From contig NZ_FWFV01000006.1 in the NCBI RefSeq assembly GCF_900172315.1, positions 124,001 to 188,000 of the forward strand: DNA of 64,000 nucleotides, given 5' to 3'. The position numbers and the translations under genes were made by a program. This stretch comes from Palleronia marisminoris. GTDB lineage: Bacteria > Pseudomonadota > Alphaproteobacteria > Rhodobacterales > Rhodobacteraceae. The notes beneath the pieces were generated by a model. It did no database searches. It was not told where the DNA came from and worked only from the letters and a program-made list of their open reading frames with translations. This document shows positions 26,633-38,592 of this stretch, one piece after another (position 1 is the first letter of the stretch; the number at the start of each line of letters is the position of its first letter).

Positions 26633-26953
26633 ATGGGCACCACCCCCGTCACCGACGCCACCTTCGACGCCGAGGTTCGCCAGTCCGACATTCCCGTCGT
26701 GGTGGACTTCTGGGCCGAATGGTGCGGCCCCTGCAAGCAGATCGGCCCGGCGCTCGAGGAGATCTCTAACGAGATGGAAGGCCAGGTCAAGATCGTGAAG
26801 GTCAACGTGGACGAGAACCCGAACGCGCCCGCGCAAATGGGCGTTCGCGGCATTCCCGCGCTGTTCCTGTTCAAGAACGGCGAAGTCGTGTCGAACAAGA
26901 TCGGCGCGGCGCCCAAGGCCTCGTTGGAAAGCTGGATCAAGAGCGAAATCTGA
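26633..26953 (+). CDS. trxA: Thioredoxin
   Basis: A 106-residue thioredoxin with the active site [10 protein letters not shown], the conserved Asp-Phe-Trp-Ala-Glu lead-in and the cis-Pro loop GIPALFLF. It reduces protein disulfides in the cytoplasm, for example in ribonucleotide and PAPS reductases. AAGGAG lies seven bases upstream of the ATG. It follows addA in the same direction and ends at a strong terminator. Confidence 0.97.
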   Translation: MGTTPVTDATFDAEVRQSDIPVVVDFWAEWCGPCKQIGPALEEISNEMEGQVKIVKVNVDENPNAPAQMGVRGIPALFLFKNGEVVSNKIGAAPKASLESWIKSEI

Positions 26954-26977
26954 TCGCGCCACCTTGGACGTGAGATC

Positions 26978-27000
26978 GGGCGCCTGCGGGCGCCCTTTTT
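26978..27000 (+). terminator. Rho-independent terminator after trxA
   Basis: GGGCGC (26978-26983), six-base loop, GCGCCC (26990-26995), then TTTTT. It ends the tsaE to trxA run and lies just before the convergent mutT stop. Confidence 0.85.
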
Positions 27001-27005
27001 CGTGC

Positions 27006-27404
27006 CTAGAGCCAGTCGCGCAGGATCGGGATCAAGGGGATGTCGGCGGGCGGCATGGGGTAGTTGCGCAGCTCGCGCGGGAACGCCCAGGCGAGGGTCT
27101 GGCCCTCGCGCGGGCTTGGCGTCCCCTCCCACTTGCGGCAGGCGAAGAGGGGCATCAACAGGTGGAAATCGTCATAGGCGTGGCTGGCGAAGGTCAGCGG
27201 CGCAAGGCACGAGGACCACGTGTTGATGCCCAGTTCCTCGTCCAGCTCGCGGATCAGGGCGTCCTCGGGGCGTTCGCCGGGTTCGACCTTGCCGCCGGGA
27301 AACTCCCACAGGCCGGCCATCGATTTGCCTTCGGGACGTTGCGCCAGAAGCACCCGGCCGTCGCGATCTATGAGCGCGACGGCAGACACCAGAACCACTT
27401 TCAC
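27006..27404 (-). CDS. mutT: 8-oxo-dGTP diphosphatase, MutT-like Nudix hydrolase
   Basis: The 132-residue protein contains the full Nudix box G-G-K-V-E-P-G-E-R-P-E-D-A-L-I-R-E-L-x-E-E-L (near residues 35-57) and the MutT-style MAGLWEFPGG lead-in. It removes oxidised guanine nucleotides from the pool. I chose the GTG at 27404, which overlaps the argJ stop (GTGA) and starts VKVVLVSAVAL; longer forms would read back into argJ. Confidence 0.92.
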   Translation of the reverse strand: MKVVLVSAVALIDRDGRVLLAQRPEGKSMAGLWEFPGGKVEPGERPEDALIRELDEELGINTWSSCLAPLTFASHAYDDFHLLMPLFACRKWEGTPSPREGQTLAWAFPRELRNYPMPPADIPLIPILRDWL

Positions 27405-28618
27405 GAGCGATAGTCGGCGTTGATCTGGATATAGGCGTGGGTCAGGTCGCAGGTCCACATGGTGGCCGTGCCACTACCAAGGCCGAGATCCACGCGGATC
27501 ACAAGCTCCTGCCCCTTCATATAGGCCGCGCCCTTGTCCTCGGCATAGTCGGGCGAGACCCAGCCGTCGCGCGCCACCTCGATATCGCCGAAGCGGATCG
27601 ACAGGGTGTCGCGGTCGGCCTTGGCGCCGGACTTGCCGACGGCCATGACGATGCGGCCCCAGTTGGGATCCTCGCCTGCGATGGCGGTCTTGACCAAGGG
27701 CGAGTTCGCGATGGAGGACGCCACCTTGCGCGCATCGGCATCGTCTGCCGCGCCGGTCACAGAGACCTCGACGAACTTCGTGGCACCCTCGCCGTCGCGC
27801 ACGACCTGGTGCGACAGGTCCAGCATCACCTCGTGAAGCGCGTCCTCGAACGGGCTGCCGCGCGAGGTCACTTCGGCCGATTTGCCAGTCGCCGCCAACA
27901 GCAGCGTGTCCGAGGTCGAAGTGTCGCCGTCCACGGTGATGCAGTTGAAGGTGCGGTCGGTGAGGTCCGACAGCATCTCCTGCAGCAGGGGGCGGGCGAT
28001 CGTTGCGTCGGTGAAGATGTAGACCAGCATCGTCGCCATGTCGGGTGCGATCATGCCCGAGCCCTTGGCGATCCCGACGACGTTCACCGCCTGCCCGTCG
28101 ATTTCGACGCGGCGGGCGCAGCCCTTGGGGAAGGTGTCGGTCGTCATGATGGCCCGCGCTGCCGGCTCGATCCCGGCGGGGTCGAGCGCCTCGTGCAGGT
28201 CGGTCAGCGCGGCGGTGATGCGGTCGTCGGGCAGACGCTCGCCGATCACTCCGGTGGACGAGGTGAAGACGCGTGCCTCGGGCAGGCCGGCCACCTCGGC
28301 CACGGCGGCCGCGATGCGCTCGACCGAGCCCTCGCCGGCCTTGCCGGTGAAGGCGTTGGAATTGCCCGAGTTCACCAGGATCGCAGCACCTGCATCGCCG
28401 TCGCCGCCGATCTTGGCCTCGCAGTCCCGAACCGGGGCCGACCGCGTCGCGGAGCGGGTAAAGGTCCCCGCGACGGTGGTGCCGGGATCGCAAAGCGCGA
28501 GCATCACGTCCGTGCGGTTCTTGTAGCGGACCCCGGCTGCGGCCGTGGCAAAACGGACCCCGTCCACCTGCGGCAGATCGGGGAAGCGCGCGGGCGCGAG
28601 CGGCGACAATGTGGGCAT
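27401..28618 (-). CDS. argJ: Bifunctional ornithine acetyltransferase / N-acetylglutamate synthase ArgJ
   Basis: The 405-residue protein has the autoproteolysis site A-T-M-L (in GMIAPDMATMLVYIF, near residue 190), where the Thr becomes the N-terminal nucleophile of the beta chain. It also has SGNSNAFTG and NSPLVKTAIAGEDPNWGR. It recycles the acetyl group between acetylornithine and glutamate in arginine synthesis and usually also makes N-acetylglutamate. Three bases separate it from the parvulin stop upstream. Confidence 0.96.
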   Translation of the reverse strand: MPTLSPLAPARFPDLPQVDGVRFATAAAGVRYKNRTDVMLALCDPGTTVAGTFTRSATRSAPVRDCEAKIGGDGDAGAAILVNSGNSNAFTGKAGEGSVERIAAAVAEVAGLPEARVFTSSTGVIGERLPDDRITAALTDLHEALDPAGIEPAARAIMTTDTFPKGCARRVEIDGQAVNVVGIAKGSGMIAPDMATMLVYIFTDATIARPLLQEMLSDLTDRTFNCITVDGDTSTSDTLLLAATGKSAEVTSRGSPFEDALHEVMLDLSHQVVRDGEGATKFVEVSVTGAADDADARKVASSIANSPLVKTAIAGEDPNWGRIVMAVGKSGAKADRDTLSIRFGDIEVARDGWVSPDYAEDKGAAYMKGQELVIRVDLGLGSGTATMWTCDLTHAYIQINADYRS

Positions 28619-28621
28619 CGG

Positions 28622-29449
28622 TCAGTCCAGAAGGTTGTCGTTGCGGATCGTGGCCGGGTCGATCTGCGTCTGGGGGCGGTTCACCTCGGCGTCCTCGATG
28701 GCAGAGGACACGATGCTTTCGACGGCCTGCATCTGGATGCGGCCCTCGATCTCGCCGCGGACCTCGTCAAGCGGCGGCGGCGTCTGTTCGCGCGTCTCGT
28801 TCAACTTGATGACGTGCCAGCCGAATTCGGTCTGGACGGGACCCGCAACTGCGCCGGCCTCCATGCCCTGCACCGCCTCGTCGAAGGGTTGGACCATGGC
28901 GCCGGGGCCGAACCACCCCAGGTTGCCGCCCGAGGGGGCAGAGGGGCCGGTGGACTCGGCGCGGGCCAGTTCGGCGAAATCCTCGCCGGCGTTCAGGCGT
29001 TCGATCAGGGCCTGCGCCTCTTCCTCCGTCTCGACGAGGATGTGCGAGGCGTTGTATTCGGTCGACGGCTCGGTCCCGCCATACTCGGCCTCGTACATCT
29101 CGGTGACCTGACCTTCGGTCACCGCGTCCGCCGAAAGGCGCTGGACGACCTCGGAGGCGACCAGGGCGCGGCGCTCGTTCTCGATCACCAGTTCGCCGCG
29201 GCGGGACAGGCCGTCGGCCTGGTCGCCCAGGGCGGTCTGCTGGATCAGCTGCTCGAGAACGCCCTCGAACAGGGTCTGATCGTCAAGCGCCTGGTACTGC
29301 TCGGGCAGGCGCTCGCGCATCGCGACCATGTGGCCCAGCGTGATGTCGGTGCCGTTCACGGTCGCTACTACGGTCGAGGCGTCCTGCGCAACCGCAGGCA
29401 GAGCGAGCGCCATCATGGCCGCGGCGGTCATCGTGCCGAGTTTCGTCAT
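28622..29449 (-). CDS. Periplasmic parvulin-type peptidyl-prolyl isomerase
   Basis: The 275-residue protein has a signal peptide (about residues 1-22, ending AVAQ), an SurA/PrsA-like N-terminal helical region and a parvulin domain with ASHILVETEEEAQALIERL, GGNLGWFGPGAMVQPFDEA and TEFGWHVIKL. It probably helps fold exported or outer-membrane proteins. The ATG at 29449 is preceded by AAAGGACA; an in-frame start nine codons upstream is less likely. It diverges from secA across 164 bases. Confidence 0.92.
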   Translation of the reverse strand: MTKLGTMTAAAMMALALPAVAQDASTVVATVNGTDITLGHMVAMRERLPEQYQALDDQTLFEGVLEQLIQQTALGDQADGLSRRGELVIENERRALVASEVVQRLSADAVTEGQVTEMYEAEYGGTEPSTEYNASHILVETEEEAQALIERLNAGEDFAELARAESTGPSAPSGGNLGWFGPGAMVQPFDEAVQGMEAGAVAGPVQTEFGWHVIKLNETREQTPPPLDEVRGEIEGRIQMQAVESIVSSAIEDAEVNRPQTQIDPATIRNDNLLD

Positions 29450-29486
29450 CGTGATTGTCCTTTCCCGTGGGCCCATGGTCCCAACA

Positions 29487-29515
29487 TTGACAGTTCCAAG
29501 GGTGCCCCTTACATC
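29487..29515 (+). promoter_or_regulatory. Candidate secA promoter
   Basis: A consensus TTGACA (29487-29492) is followed after 17 bases by TACATC (29510-29515), in the divergent region about 100 bases upstream of secA. The -35 match is exact; the -10 is weak. Confidence 0.45.
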
Positions 29516-29613
29516 GCCTTCAGCCTCTGAAGGGACCGTTTCTTGCCGCCTTCCTATTCGGCGCCGACGGGCCGGGCAAGCGATCCCCTCACACGTTGAT
29601 GTCAGGAGAGACG

Positions 29614-32316
<2,703 letters not shown>

Positions 32317-32373
32317 GTACTTGAAACCCGGGCTGCGGGGCGGGAGACTCCCCGGCACATCCGGGGAGGGTCG

Positions 32374-33879
32374 ATGAAACCGACAGGCTGGCTCCTGTGC
32401 GCGATGCTCTGCTGGCCGGTCCCGGCCGCGGCAGAGCCGATCGCGCTGCGCCACGACGGCCGCACCGTGGCAGAGGGTGAGCTTCTGGGCTTCGACGGGC
32501 GCTACTACCGCATCCTCGGCCCGAACGGCGAAGTGACGCTCGATGGCCGAACCCTGGAGTGTATCGGCGCCGGTTGCCCCAGCCCCGAAGCGCCCCAGAT
32601 CGTGCGCATCTCGGGCGAGGCGTCCGTGGTGCGGACCGTGCTCCCGCCGCTGATCGAGACCTTCTCGCGCCGCGAGGGCTACGACCTCGCGCATGATACG
32701 GACGGTGCCGCCACGCGCTATACCTTGTCGCGTGGCGACAAGGTCTTGGCGCGGATGACCCTCGCGCCAACCAGCAGTTCCGAAGGGTTCGCCGATCTCG
32801 TCGCCGATCTCGCCGACGTGGCGGTTTCCCTACGCCCACCTGACAGCATCGAGCTTGCGCTGGCGCGCGAAGCGGGTCGCGGCGACTTGTCGGAGGCCAG
32901 CCGCCGCGCGATCCTCGGGCTGGACGGCGTGGTCCCGGTCGTCTCGGCCTTGTCCGAGCGGAGCGCAATCTCGGTCGAGGATATCTCCGGCTGGCCGCCT
33001 GAGGCGCTGCATATCCCCGATCCCGCCACCAGCGCGGGCGAGGCCATCCTGCGGCATTTCCCCTCCCTCGGCGATCGGCCGGTGGTCCCCCACGCGACGC
33101 TCGAGGCGCTTGCCGCAGCGGTTGCGGCGTCCCCCGACGCGCTGGGTCTGACGCTCTATTCGGCCCAGGGTGACACGCTACCGTTGACGCTGATGGGCCC
33201 CTGTGGCGCCTCGGTCGATGCCGATCCGCAGAGTCTAAAGACCGAGGATTACCCCCTCACGGCGCCGGTCTTCCTGTATACGCCGATGCGCCGGATCACC
33301 GGTGTGGCGCGGAACTTCCTGGATTACGTGGTCTCGCCGATCGCGCAGCCCGTGATCCAGCGAGCCGGCCTGGTTGACCAGTTCCCCGAGGCGATCCCCT
33401 TCGCCGCCCAGGGCGAGCGTCTGGGTCTGGCAATCATCGCGGCCGAGCAGGATGCCGTCCTGACGGGGCTTCAGCGCATGGTGACGGACCTGCGGGGGAA
33501 GGCCCGGCTGACGCTGTCCTTCCGCTTCGAGGGCGGCTCGAGCCAGCTCGACGCGCAGTCCCAGGACAACGTGGATCGGCTTGCGGCCGCCCTGCGCGGA
33601 GGGCTGTTCGATGGCCGGCGGCTGATCTTCGCAGGATTCAGCGACGGTGGCGGGACGGTCTACGGCAATCGTCGTCTTTCCCGTGAGCGGGCCGAGGCTG
33701 TCCGAAGCGCCGTGGCCGAGGCGGTTCCGGGGACGAACGTCCTGCTCGACGTGGCAGCATACGGCGAGGTGCTGCCGATCGCATGCGACGAAACCGATTG
33801 GGGGCGCCGAATGAATCGGCGTGTGGAGGTCTGGGTCGGAGCGGATGAGCCTACAGGAACCCCTCGGCCCGGAAACTGA
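32374..33879 (+). CDS. Substrate-binding domain / OmpA-family fusion protein
   Basis: A 501-residue exported protein: signal peptide (residues 1-20), a small N-terminal region, a PstS-like periplasmic binding fold (about 75-340), and an OmpA-type peptidoglycan-binding domain (about 385-495). The last carries FEGGSSQLDAQSQDNV, FAGFSDGGG and NRRVEVWV. It is probably a periplasmic protein tethered to peptidoglycan. The ligand is unknown; phosphate is suggested only by fold. Its 3' end overlaps the convergent radC by 29 bases. Confidence 0.8.
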   Translation: MKPTGWLLCAMLCWPVPAAAEPIALRHDGRTVAEGELLGFDGRYYRILGPNGEVTLDGRTLECIGAGCPSPEAPQIVRISGEASVVRTVLPPLIETFSRREGYDLAHDTDGAATRYTLSRGDKVLARMTLAPTSSSEGFADLVADLADVAVSLRPPDSIELALAREAGRGDLSEASRRAILGLDGVVPVVSALSERSAISVEDISGWPPEALHIPDPATSAGEAILRHFPSLGDRPVVPHATLEALAAAVAASPDALGLTLYSAQGDTLPLTLMGPCGASVDADPQSLKTEDYPLTAPVFLYTPMRRITGVARNFLDYVVSPIAQPVIQRAGLVDQFPEAIPFAAQGERLGLAIIAAEQDAVLTGLQRMVTDLRGKARLTLSFRFEGGSSQLDAQSQDNVDRLAAALRGGLFDGRRLIFAGFSDGGGTVYGNRRLSRERAEAVRSAVAEAVPGTNVLLDVAAYGEVLPIACDETDWGRRMNRRVEVWVGADEPTGTPRPGN

Positions 33880-34594
33880 CCTCGCGCCCCCGCCCGATGA
33901 CGACGTGGTCATGCAGGATCAGGCCGAGAACCTCGCAGGCCTGCGCGATCTGTCGCGTCACAGATCGGTCCGCATCCGAGGGGGTCGGGTCGCCAGACGG
34001 GTGGTTGTGGACGAGGATCAGCGCCTTCGCCTCAAGCTCGAGCGCGCGTTTGACGACCTCTCGCGGGTAGACCGGAACGTGATCCACCGTGCCTTTCGCC
34101 TGCTCTTCGTCGGCGATCAGCGTGTTCTTGGCGTCCAGAAACAGGACCCGGAAGCGTTCGGTGCGTTCCCGGGCGAGGGTTGCGCGGCAGTAGTCCATCA
34201 GCGCCTCCCACGACGAGACGACCGGCCGCGAAAGCGCCCGGTTACGTAGCGCGCGACGGATGACGGCGTCGGTGAGGCAAAGCTCCAGCGCGACGGCCGG
34301 ACCCGCGCCGGGAACGGCCGCGAGCATGTCTCGCGGCGCGGCGAGCACACCGCCCAGATCGCCGAAGCGGTCGATCAGCGCGCGCGCCAGTGGTTTCACA
34401 TCGCGCCGGGGCACGATGCGGAACAGCAGCAGTTCCAGAAGCTCGTAGTCCGGCATCGCGTCGGGCCCGCCTTCGGCGAACCGTTCGCGCAGGCGGACCC
34501 GGTGATCCGCGATATAGGACGGTTGCCCGCGCGAGACCGCTTCCCCCGCGGGGAACCCCTCAAACAGTCGTGGATGTTCAGCGAAATCCGGCAT
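33851..34594 (-). CDS. radC: RadC/YeeS-family JAB-domain protein
   Basis: The 247-residue protein has an N-terminal helix-hairpin-helix-like UPF0758 region (LLELLLFRIVPRRDVKPLA, VPGAGPAVALEL) and a C-terminal JAB/MPN domain. Its metal motif is LVHNHPSGDPTPSDAD, and it ends IGRGREVSFRAEGFL. Despite the name, a repair role for RadC has not been upheld, and function is uncertain. The ATG at 34594 has AAGGTGG before it. The GTG three codons upstream is an alternative. Confidence 0.93.
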   Translation of the reverse strand: MPDFAEHPRLFEGFPAGEAVSRGQPSYIADHRVRLRERFAEGGPDAMPDYELLELLLFRIVPRRDVKPLARALIDRFGDLGGVLAAPRDMLAAVPGAGPAVALELCLTDAVIRRALRNRALSRPVVSSWEALMDYCRATLARERTERFRVLFLDAKNTLIADEEQAKGTVDHVPVYPREVVKRALELEAKALILVHNHPSGDPTPSDADRSVTRQIAQACEVLGLILHDHVVIGRGREVSFRAEGFL

Positions 34595-34635
34595 GGTGCC
34601 CACCTTGCCGGACCGGTGATGAAGGCGGCGTTAAA

Positions 34636-34661
34636 GGATGAAGGGACTCAGCCCTTCATCC
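34636..34661 (-). terminator. Terminator overlapping the dnaJ stop
   Basis: GGATGAAGGG (34652-34661 read on the minus strand) pairs over ten bases with CCCTTCATCC at 34636-34645 around a six-base loop and is followed by TTTAA. The hairpin contains the last codons and the stop of dnaJ. Confidence 0.75.
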
Positions 34662-35799
34662 CGTCCCAGAACGACTTGACCTTGCGGAAGAAGCCCGTGC
34701 TCTCGGGGCTGTTTTCCTCGGACAGGTCCTCGAACTCGCGCAGAAGCTCTTTCTGGCGGCCGGTCAGGTTCACCGGCGTTTCGACCGCCAGTTCGATGAA
34801 CATGTCGCCGCTCGTCGTGCTGCGGAGCCCGGGCATCCCCTTGCCGCGCAGGCGCATCTGCTTCCCCGACTGGCTGCCGCCCGGGATCTTCACGCGGCTG
34901 CGGCCGCCGTCGATCGTCGGCACCTCGATGTCGCCACCAAGCGCGGCCGAGGTCATCGACACGGGCACCCGGCAGAACAGGTTCTCGGCCTCGCGCTGGA
35001 AGATCGGGTGATCCTCGACCTCGATGAAGATATAAAGGTCGCCTGCCGGGCCGCCGCGGAGGCCCGCTTCACCCTCGCCGCCGAGGCGGATGCGGGTGCC
35101 GGTTTCGACGCCCTTGGGGATGTTCACCGACAGTGCGCGGTCCTTCTGCACGCGCCCGGCGCCGCCGCAATTGCTGCAAGGGTTCTTGACGATCTGACCG
35201 GCGCCCGAGCAGGTCGGGCAGGTCCGCTCGACGGTGAAGAAGCCCTGCTGCGCGCGGACCTTGCCCATGCCCGAACAGGTGGGGCAGGTGGCCGGCTCGG
35301 CGCCGCCCTCGGCGCCCGATCCGTCGCAGACGCTGCAGGCCACGGCCGTCGGAACGGTGATCGTGCGCTGCATGCCGCGGTAGGCATCTTCGAGCGAAAT
35401 CCGCAGGTTGTAGCGCAGGTCGGATCCGCGGGTCGCACGCTGGCCGCCACCGCGACGCTGCTGCCCCATGAAGTCACCGAAGAGATCGTCGAACACATCC
35501 GAGAACGCCGACGCGAAATCGCCCTGGCCGTGAGCCGCGCCCGGACGAGGCCCGCCTCGTGCGCCCATGCCACCGTCGAAGGCCGCGTGGCCGAAGCGGT
35601 CATAGGCGGCCTTGCGCTCGGCATCCTTCAGGACGTCGTAGGCCTCGTTCACTTCCTTGAACTGGGCTTCGGCGTTCGGGTTGTCGCTGTTGCGATCGGG
35701 GTGAAGCTCTTTCGCCTTGCGGCGATAGCCCTTCTTGATCTCGTCGGCAGACGCGCCCTTCGACACCCCCAGAACGTCGTAGAAATCACGTTTTGCCAT
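34648..35799 (-). CDS. dnaJ: Chaperone DnaJ
   Basis: The 383-residue co-chaperone has a J domain with HPD ([12 protein letters not shown], near 33), a Gly/Phe-rich linker (about 75-110), four CxxCxGxG zinc repeats ([32 protein letters not shown], about 150-215) and the substrate-binding C-terminal domains. It stimulates DnaK ATPase and delivers clients. It follows dnaK by 71 bases that contain a strong hairpin. Confidence 0.98.
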   Translation of the reverse strand: MAKRDFYDVLGVSKGASADEIKKGYRRKAKELHPDRNSDNPNAEAQFKEVNEAYDVLKDAERKAAYDRFGHAAFDGGMGARGGPRPGAAHGQGDFASAFSDVFDDLFGDFMGQQRRGGGQRATRGSDLRYNLRISLEDAYRGMQRTITVPTAVACSVCDGSGAEGGAEPATCPTCSGMGKVRAQQGFFTVERTCPTCSGAGQIVKNPCSNCGGAGRVQKDRALSVNIPKGVETGTRIRLGGEGEAGLRGGPAGDLYIFIEVEDHPIFQREAENLFCRVPVSMTSAALGGDIEVPTIDGGRSRVKIPGGSQSGKQMRLRGKGMPGLRSTTSGDMFIELAVETPVNLTGRQKELLREFEDLSEENSPESTGFFRKVKSFWDGMKG

Positions 35800-35822
35800 C
35801 AGTCTGTTTCCTTCACGTCAAA

Positions 35823-35848
35823 GGCCGGCCCGACAGATCAGGCCGGCC
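35823..35848 (-). terminator. dnaK-dnaJ intercistronic hairpin
   Basis: Two copies of GGCCGGCC (35823-35830 and 35841-35848) are self-complementary and form an eight-base GC-only stem with a ten-base loop; on the minus strand it is followed by TTTGA. It could act as a partial terminator or mRNA stabiliser that keeps DnaK above DnaJ. Confidence 0.6.
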
Positions 35849-35870
35849 CCTGTTGAAGTTACGGGGTGTC

Positions 35871-37790
35871 TTACGACGCGCGCTTGTCGTCGTCGATATC
35901 CTCGAAGTCGGCATCGACGATGTCGTCGTCACCCCCGCCACCGGAGCCGCCCTCGGCGTCGTCGGCCGAAGCTTCGCCCTGGGACTGCTGCGACTTGTAG
36001 ATCGCCTCGCCCAGCTTCATCGACGCTTCGGTCACGTTCTGGATGCCGGACTTGATCTTCTCCGGGTTGTCGGTCTCGAGCTGCTCCTGCAGGTTCGAGA
36101 TGGCCAGTTCGATGGCCTCGACAGTGGTCGGATCGACCTTGTCCTTGTGCTCTTCCAGCGACTTCTCGGTCGAGTGGATCAGGCTTTCGGCCTGGTTGCG
36201 GGCTTCGACCAGGTCACGCCGCTTCTTGTCGGCGTCGGCATTGGCCTCGGCGTCCTTCACCATCTTCTCGATGTCGTCGTCGGACAGACCGCCGGACGCC
36301 TGGATGGTGATGTTCTGCTCTTTGCCCGTGCCCTTGTCCTTGGCCGAAACCGACACGATGCCGTTGGCGTCGATGTCGAACGTCACCTCGATCTGGGGCA
36401 TGCCGCGCGGCGAGGGGGGGATGTCCTCGAGGTTGAACTGACCGAGCATCTTGTTGTCGGCCGCCATCTCGCGCTCGCCCTGGAAGACCCGGATCGTCAC
36501 CGCGTTCTGGTTGTCCTCGGCGGTCGAGAAGATCTGCGACTTCTTCGTCGGGATCGTGGTGTTGCGGTCGATCAGGCGGGTGAACACGCCGCCAAGCGTC
36601 TCGATACCCAGCGACAGCGGCGTCACGTCGAGCAGCACGACGTCCTTGACGTCACCCTGCAGCACGCCGGCCTGAATGGCGGCGCCGAGGGCGACGACCT
36701 CGTCGGGGTTCACGCCCTTGTGGGGCTCTTTCCCGAAGAACTTGGTCACTTCCTCGATGACTTTCGGCATGCGCGTCATGCCGCCGACAAGCACCACCTC
36801 GTCGATGTCGCCGGTCGAGAGGCCGGCATCCTTCAGCGCTGCCTGACATGGCTTGATCGAGTTCTTGATGAGGTCGCCGACGAGGCTTTCCAGCTTGGCG
36901 CGGGTCAGCTTCATCACGAGGTGCAGCGGCTGGCCGTTCGCGCCCATCGTGATGAACGGCTGGTTCAGCTCGGTCTGGCTCGAGCTCGACAGCTCGATCT
37001 TCGCCTTCTCGGCCGCTTCCTTCAGACGCTGAAGGGCCATCTTGTCCTGGGTCAGGTCGACGCCGTGCTCTTTCTTGAACTCGGCCGCGAGGTAGTCGAC
37101 GATCCGCATGTCGAAGTCTTCGCCGCCGAGGAACGTGTCGCCGTTCGTCGACTTCACCTCGAACAGGCCGTCGTCGATCTCCAGGATCGTGATGTCGAAG
37201 GTACCGCCGCCGAGGTCATAGACCGCGATCGTCTTGGTTTCCTTCTTGTCGAGCCCGTAGGCCAGCGCGGCGGCCGTCGGCTCGTTGATGATGCGCAGTA
37301 CCTCGAGGCCGGCGATCTTGCCGGCGTCCTTCGTGGCCTGACGCTGCTGGTCGTTGAAATAGGCGGGGACGGTGATGACGGCTTGCGTCACCTCTTCGCC
37401 GAGATAGCTCTCGGCCGTCTCCTTCATCTTCTGCAGGATGAAGGCGGAAATCTGGCTGGGCGAGTACTTCTCGCCGCGCGCCTGCACCCAGGCGTCGCCC
37501 TGGCCACCGTCGACGATGGTGTAGGGCAGGTTCTTCTTGTCTTTCTCGAGCCCCTGGTCGCCGAACCGGCGGCCGATCAGGCGCTTGACGGCAAAGACCG
37601 TGTTCTCCGAGTTGGTGACCGCCTGACGCTTGGCGGCCTGGCCGACAAGGCGCTCTTCTTCCGTGAAGGCGACGATCGAGGGGGTCGTGCGCGCACCCTC
37701 GGAGTTTTCGATCACGCGGGGCTGCGAGCCGTCCATGATGGCGACGCAGCTGTTCGTCGTGCCGAGGTCGATACCGATGACTTTGGCCAT
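35871..37790 (-). CDS. dnaK: Chaperone DnaK (Hsp70)
   Basis: The 639-residue Hsp70 begins [16 protein letters not shown]. It has [17 protein letters not shown], the phosphate loop [14 protein letters not shown] and [12 protein letters not shown] in the ATPase half, the substrate domain from about 385, and a Gly/Asp-rich tail ending DFEDIDDD. It folds nascent and stressed proteins with DnaJ and GrpE. A likely RpoH promoter lies about 115-145 bases upstream. Confidence 0.99.
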   Translation of the reverse strand: MAKVIGIDLGTTNSCVAIMDGSQPRVIENSEGARTTPSIVAFTEEERLVGQAAKRQAVTNSENTVFAVKRLIGRRFGDQGLEKDKKNLPYTIVDGGQGDAWVQARGEKYSPSQISAFILQKMKETAESYLGEEVTQAVITVPAYFNDQQRQATKDAGKIAGLEVLRIINEPTAAALAYGLDKKETKTIAVYDLGGGTFDITILEIDDGLFEVKSTNGDTFLGGEDFDMRIVDYLAAEFKKEHGVDLTQDKMALQRLKEAAEKAKIELSSSSQTELNQPFITMGANGQPLHLVMKLTRAKLESLVGDLIKNSIKPCQAALKDAGLSTGDIDEVVLVGGMTRMPKVIEEVTKFFGKEPHKGVNPDEVVALGAAIQAGVLQGDVKDVVLLDVTPLSLGIETLGGVFTRLIDRNTTIPTKKSQIFSTAEDNQNAVTIRVFQGEREMAADNKMLGQFNLEDIPPSPRGMPQIEVTFDIDANGIVSVSAKDKGTGKEQNITIQASGGLSDDDIEKMVKDAEANADADKKRRDLVEARNQAESLIHSTEKSLEEHKDKVDPTTVEAIELAISNLQEQLETDNPEKIKSGIQNVTEASMKLGEAIYKSQQSQGEASADDAEGGSGGGGDDDIVDADFEDIDDDKRAS

Positions 37791-37904
37791 GCTCTCAATG
37801 TCCTCTTCTAGGCGATGTTGTTGCAGCCGGGCCCACGTCCGAGGCGCCCCGCCGCCGATCCCGATTTTCTGCCGCGTTTATCGCCTGCGGCCGGCGTCCG
37901 GTCG

Positions 37905-37933
37905 TATATAGGGAGGGCGTTTTGACGCTGCAA
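37905..37933 (-). promoter_or_regulatory. Candidate heat-shock (RpoH) promoter of dnaK
   Basis: On the minus strand TTGCAG (37933-37928) and CCCTATATA (37913-37905) are separated by 14 bases, fitting the alphaproteobacterial RpoH pattern of TTG and CYTATNT. It would give a leader of roughly 100 bases to dnaK and overlaps the upstream region of the divergent alkB. Confidence 0.6.
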
Positions 37934-37953
37934 TCCCGACGGAGGACCGCTTT

Positions 37954-38592
37954 TTGAGCCTTTTCGAGACAAGCGAGCGGATCGACATACGCGGCGTGGA
38001 GGTCCTGCGCGGCGCGCTGGACCGGCTGGCGCAGGAGGCCTTGGTAGAGGATCTGCGCGCCGTGGCGCGGGTCGCGCCCTTCTTCCACCCCGAGACGCGG
38101 CGGGGGCAGATGAGCGTGCGCATGACCTCGGCCGGCGCGGTCGGGTGGGTCAGCGACCGGAAGGGCTACCGCTATGCGCCACGCCACCCTGCGGGCGGCG
38201 ACTGGCCCGCGATCCCGCCGCGTCTTACCGAGCTATGGGCGGGCGTGCTTCCGGACGCGGCCGCGCCCGACACCTGCCTCGTGAACTACTACGGCGAGGG
38301 CGCGCGGATGGGCCTGCACCAGGACAAGGACGAGGCGGATTTATCGCTGCCGGTCCTCTCTCTGTCACTGGGCGACGAGGCCCTGTTCCGCATCGGCAAT
38401 GTCGAGCGGGGTGGATGTACGGAAAGCGTCTGGCTGCGGTCGGGCGACGTGGCGATCCTGAGCGGCGCTGCGCGGTTGGTCCATCACGGCATCGACCGGA
38501 TCAGGTTCGGCTCGTCCGACCTTCTGCCCCAGGGCGGGCGGATCAACGTGACGATGCGGGTGGCCCGGTCAGGGCAGGGCGCAGCACCCTGA
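37954..38592 (+). CDS. alkB: AlkB-type Fe(II)/2-oxoglutarate DNA dealkylase
   Basis: The 212-residue dioxygenase has the iron ligands H-x-D in LHQDKDEADLS and the distal His in LVHHGIDRI, and the 2-oxoglutarate-binding R-x-N-x-T-x-R (RINVTMR) near the C terminus. It oxidatively removes methyl lesions from bases such as 1-methyladenine and 3-methylcytosine. The start is TTG at 37954 with GGAGGA eight bases upstream. It diverges from dnaK. Confidence 0.94.
   Translation: MSLFETSERIDIRGVEVLRGALDRLAQEALVEDLRAVARVAPFFHPETRRGQMSVRMTSAGAVGWVSDRKGYRYAPRHPAGGDWPAIPPRLTELWAGVLPDAAAPDTCLVNYYGEGARMGLHQDKDEADLSLPVLSLSLGDEALFRIGNVERGGCTESVWLRSGDVAILSGAARLVHHGIDRIRFGSSDLLPQGGRINVTMRVARSGQGAAP

Noticed and set aside
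35793-37811. Long plus-strand open frame antisense to dnaK
   Set aside because: Same artefact of GC-rich codon use; dnaK is certain.
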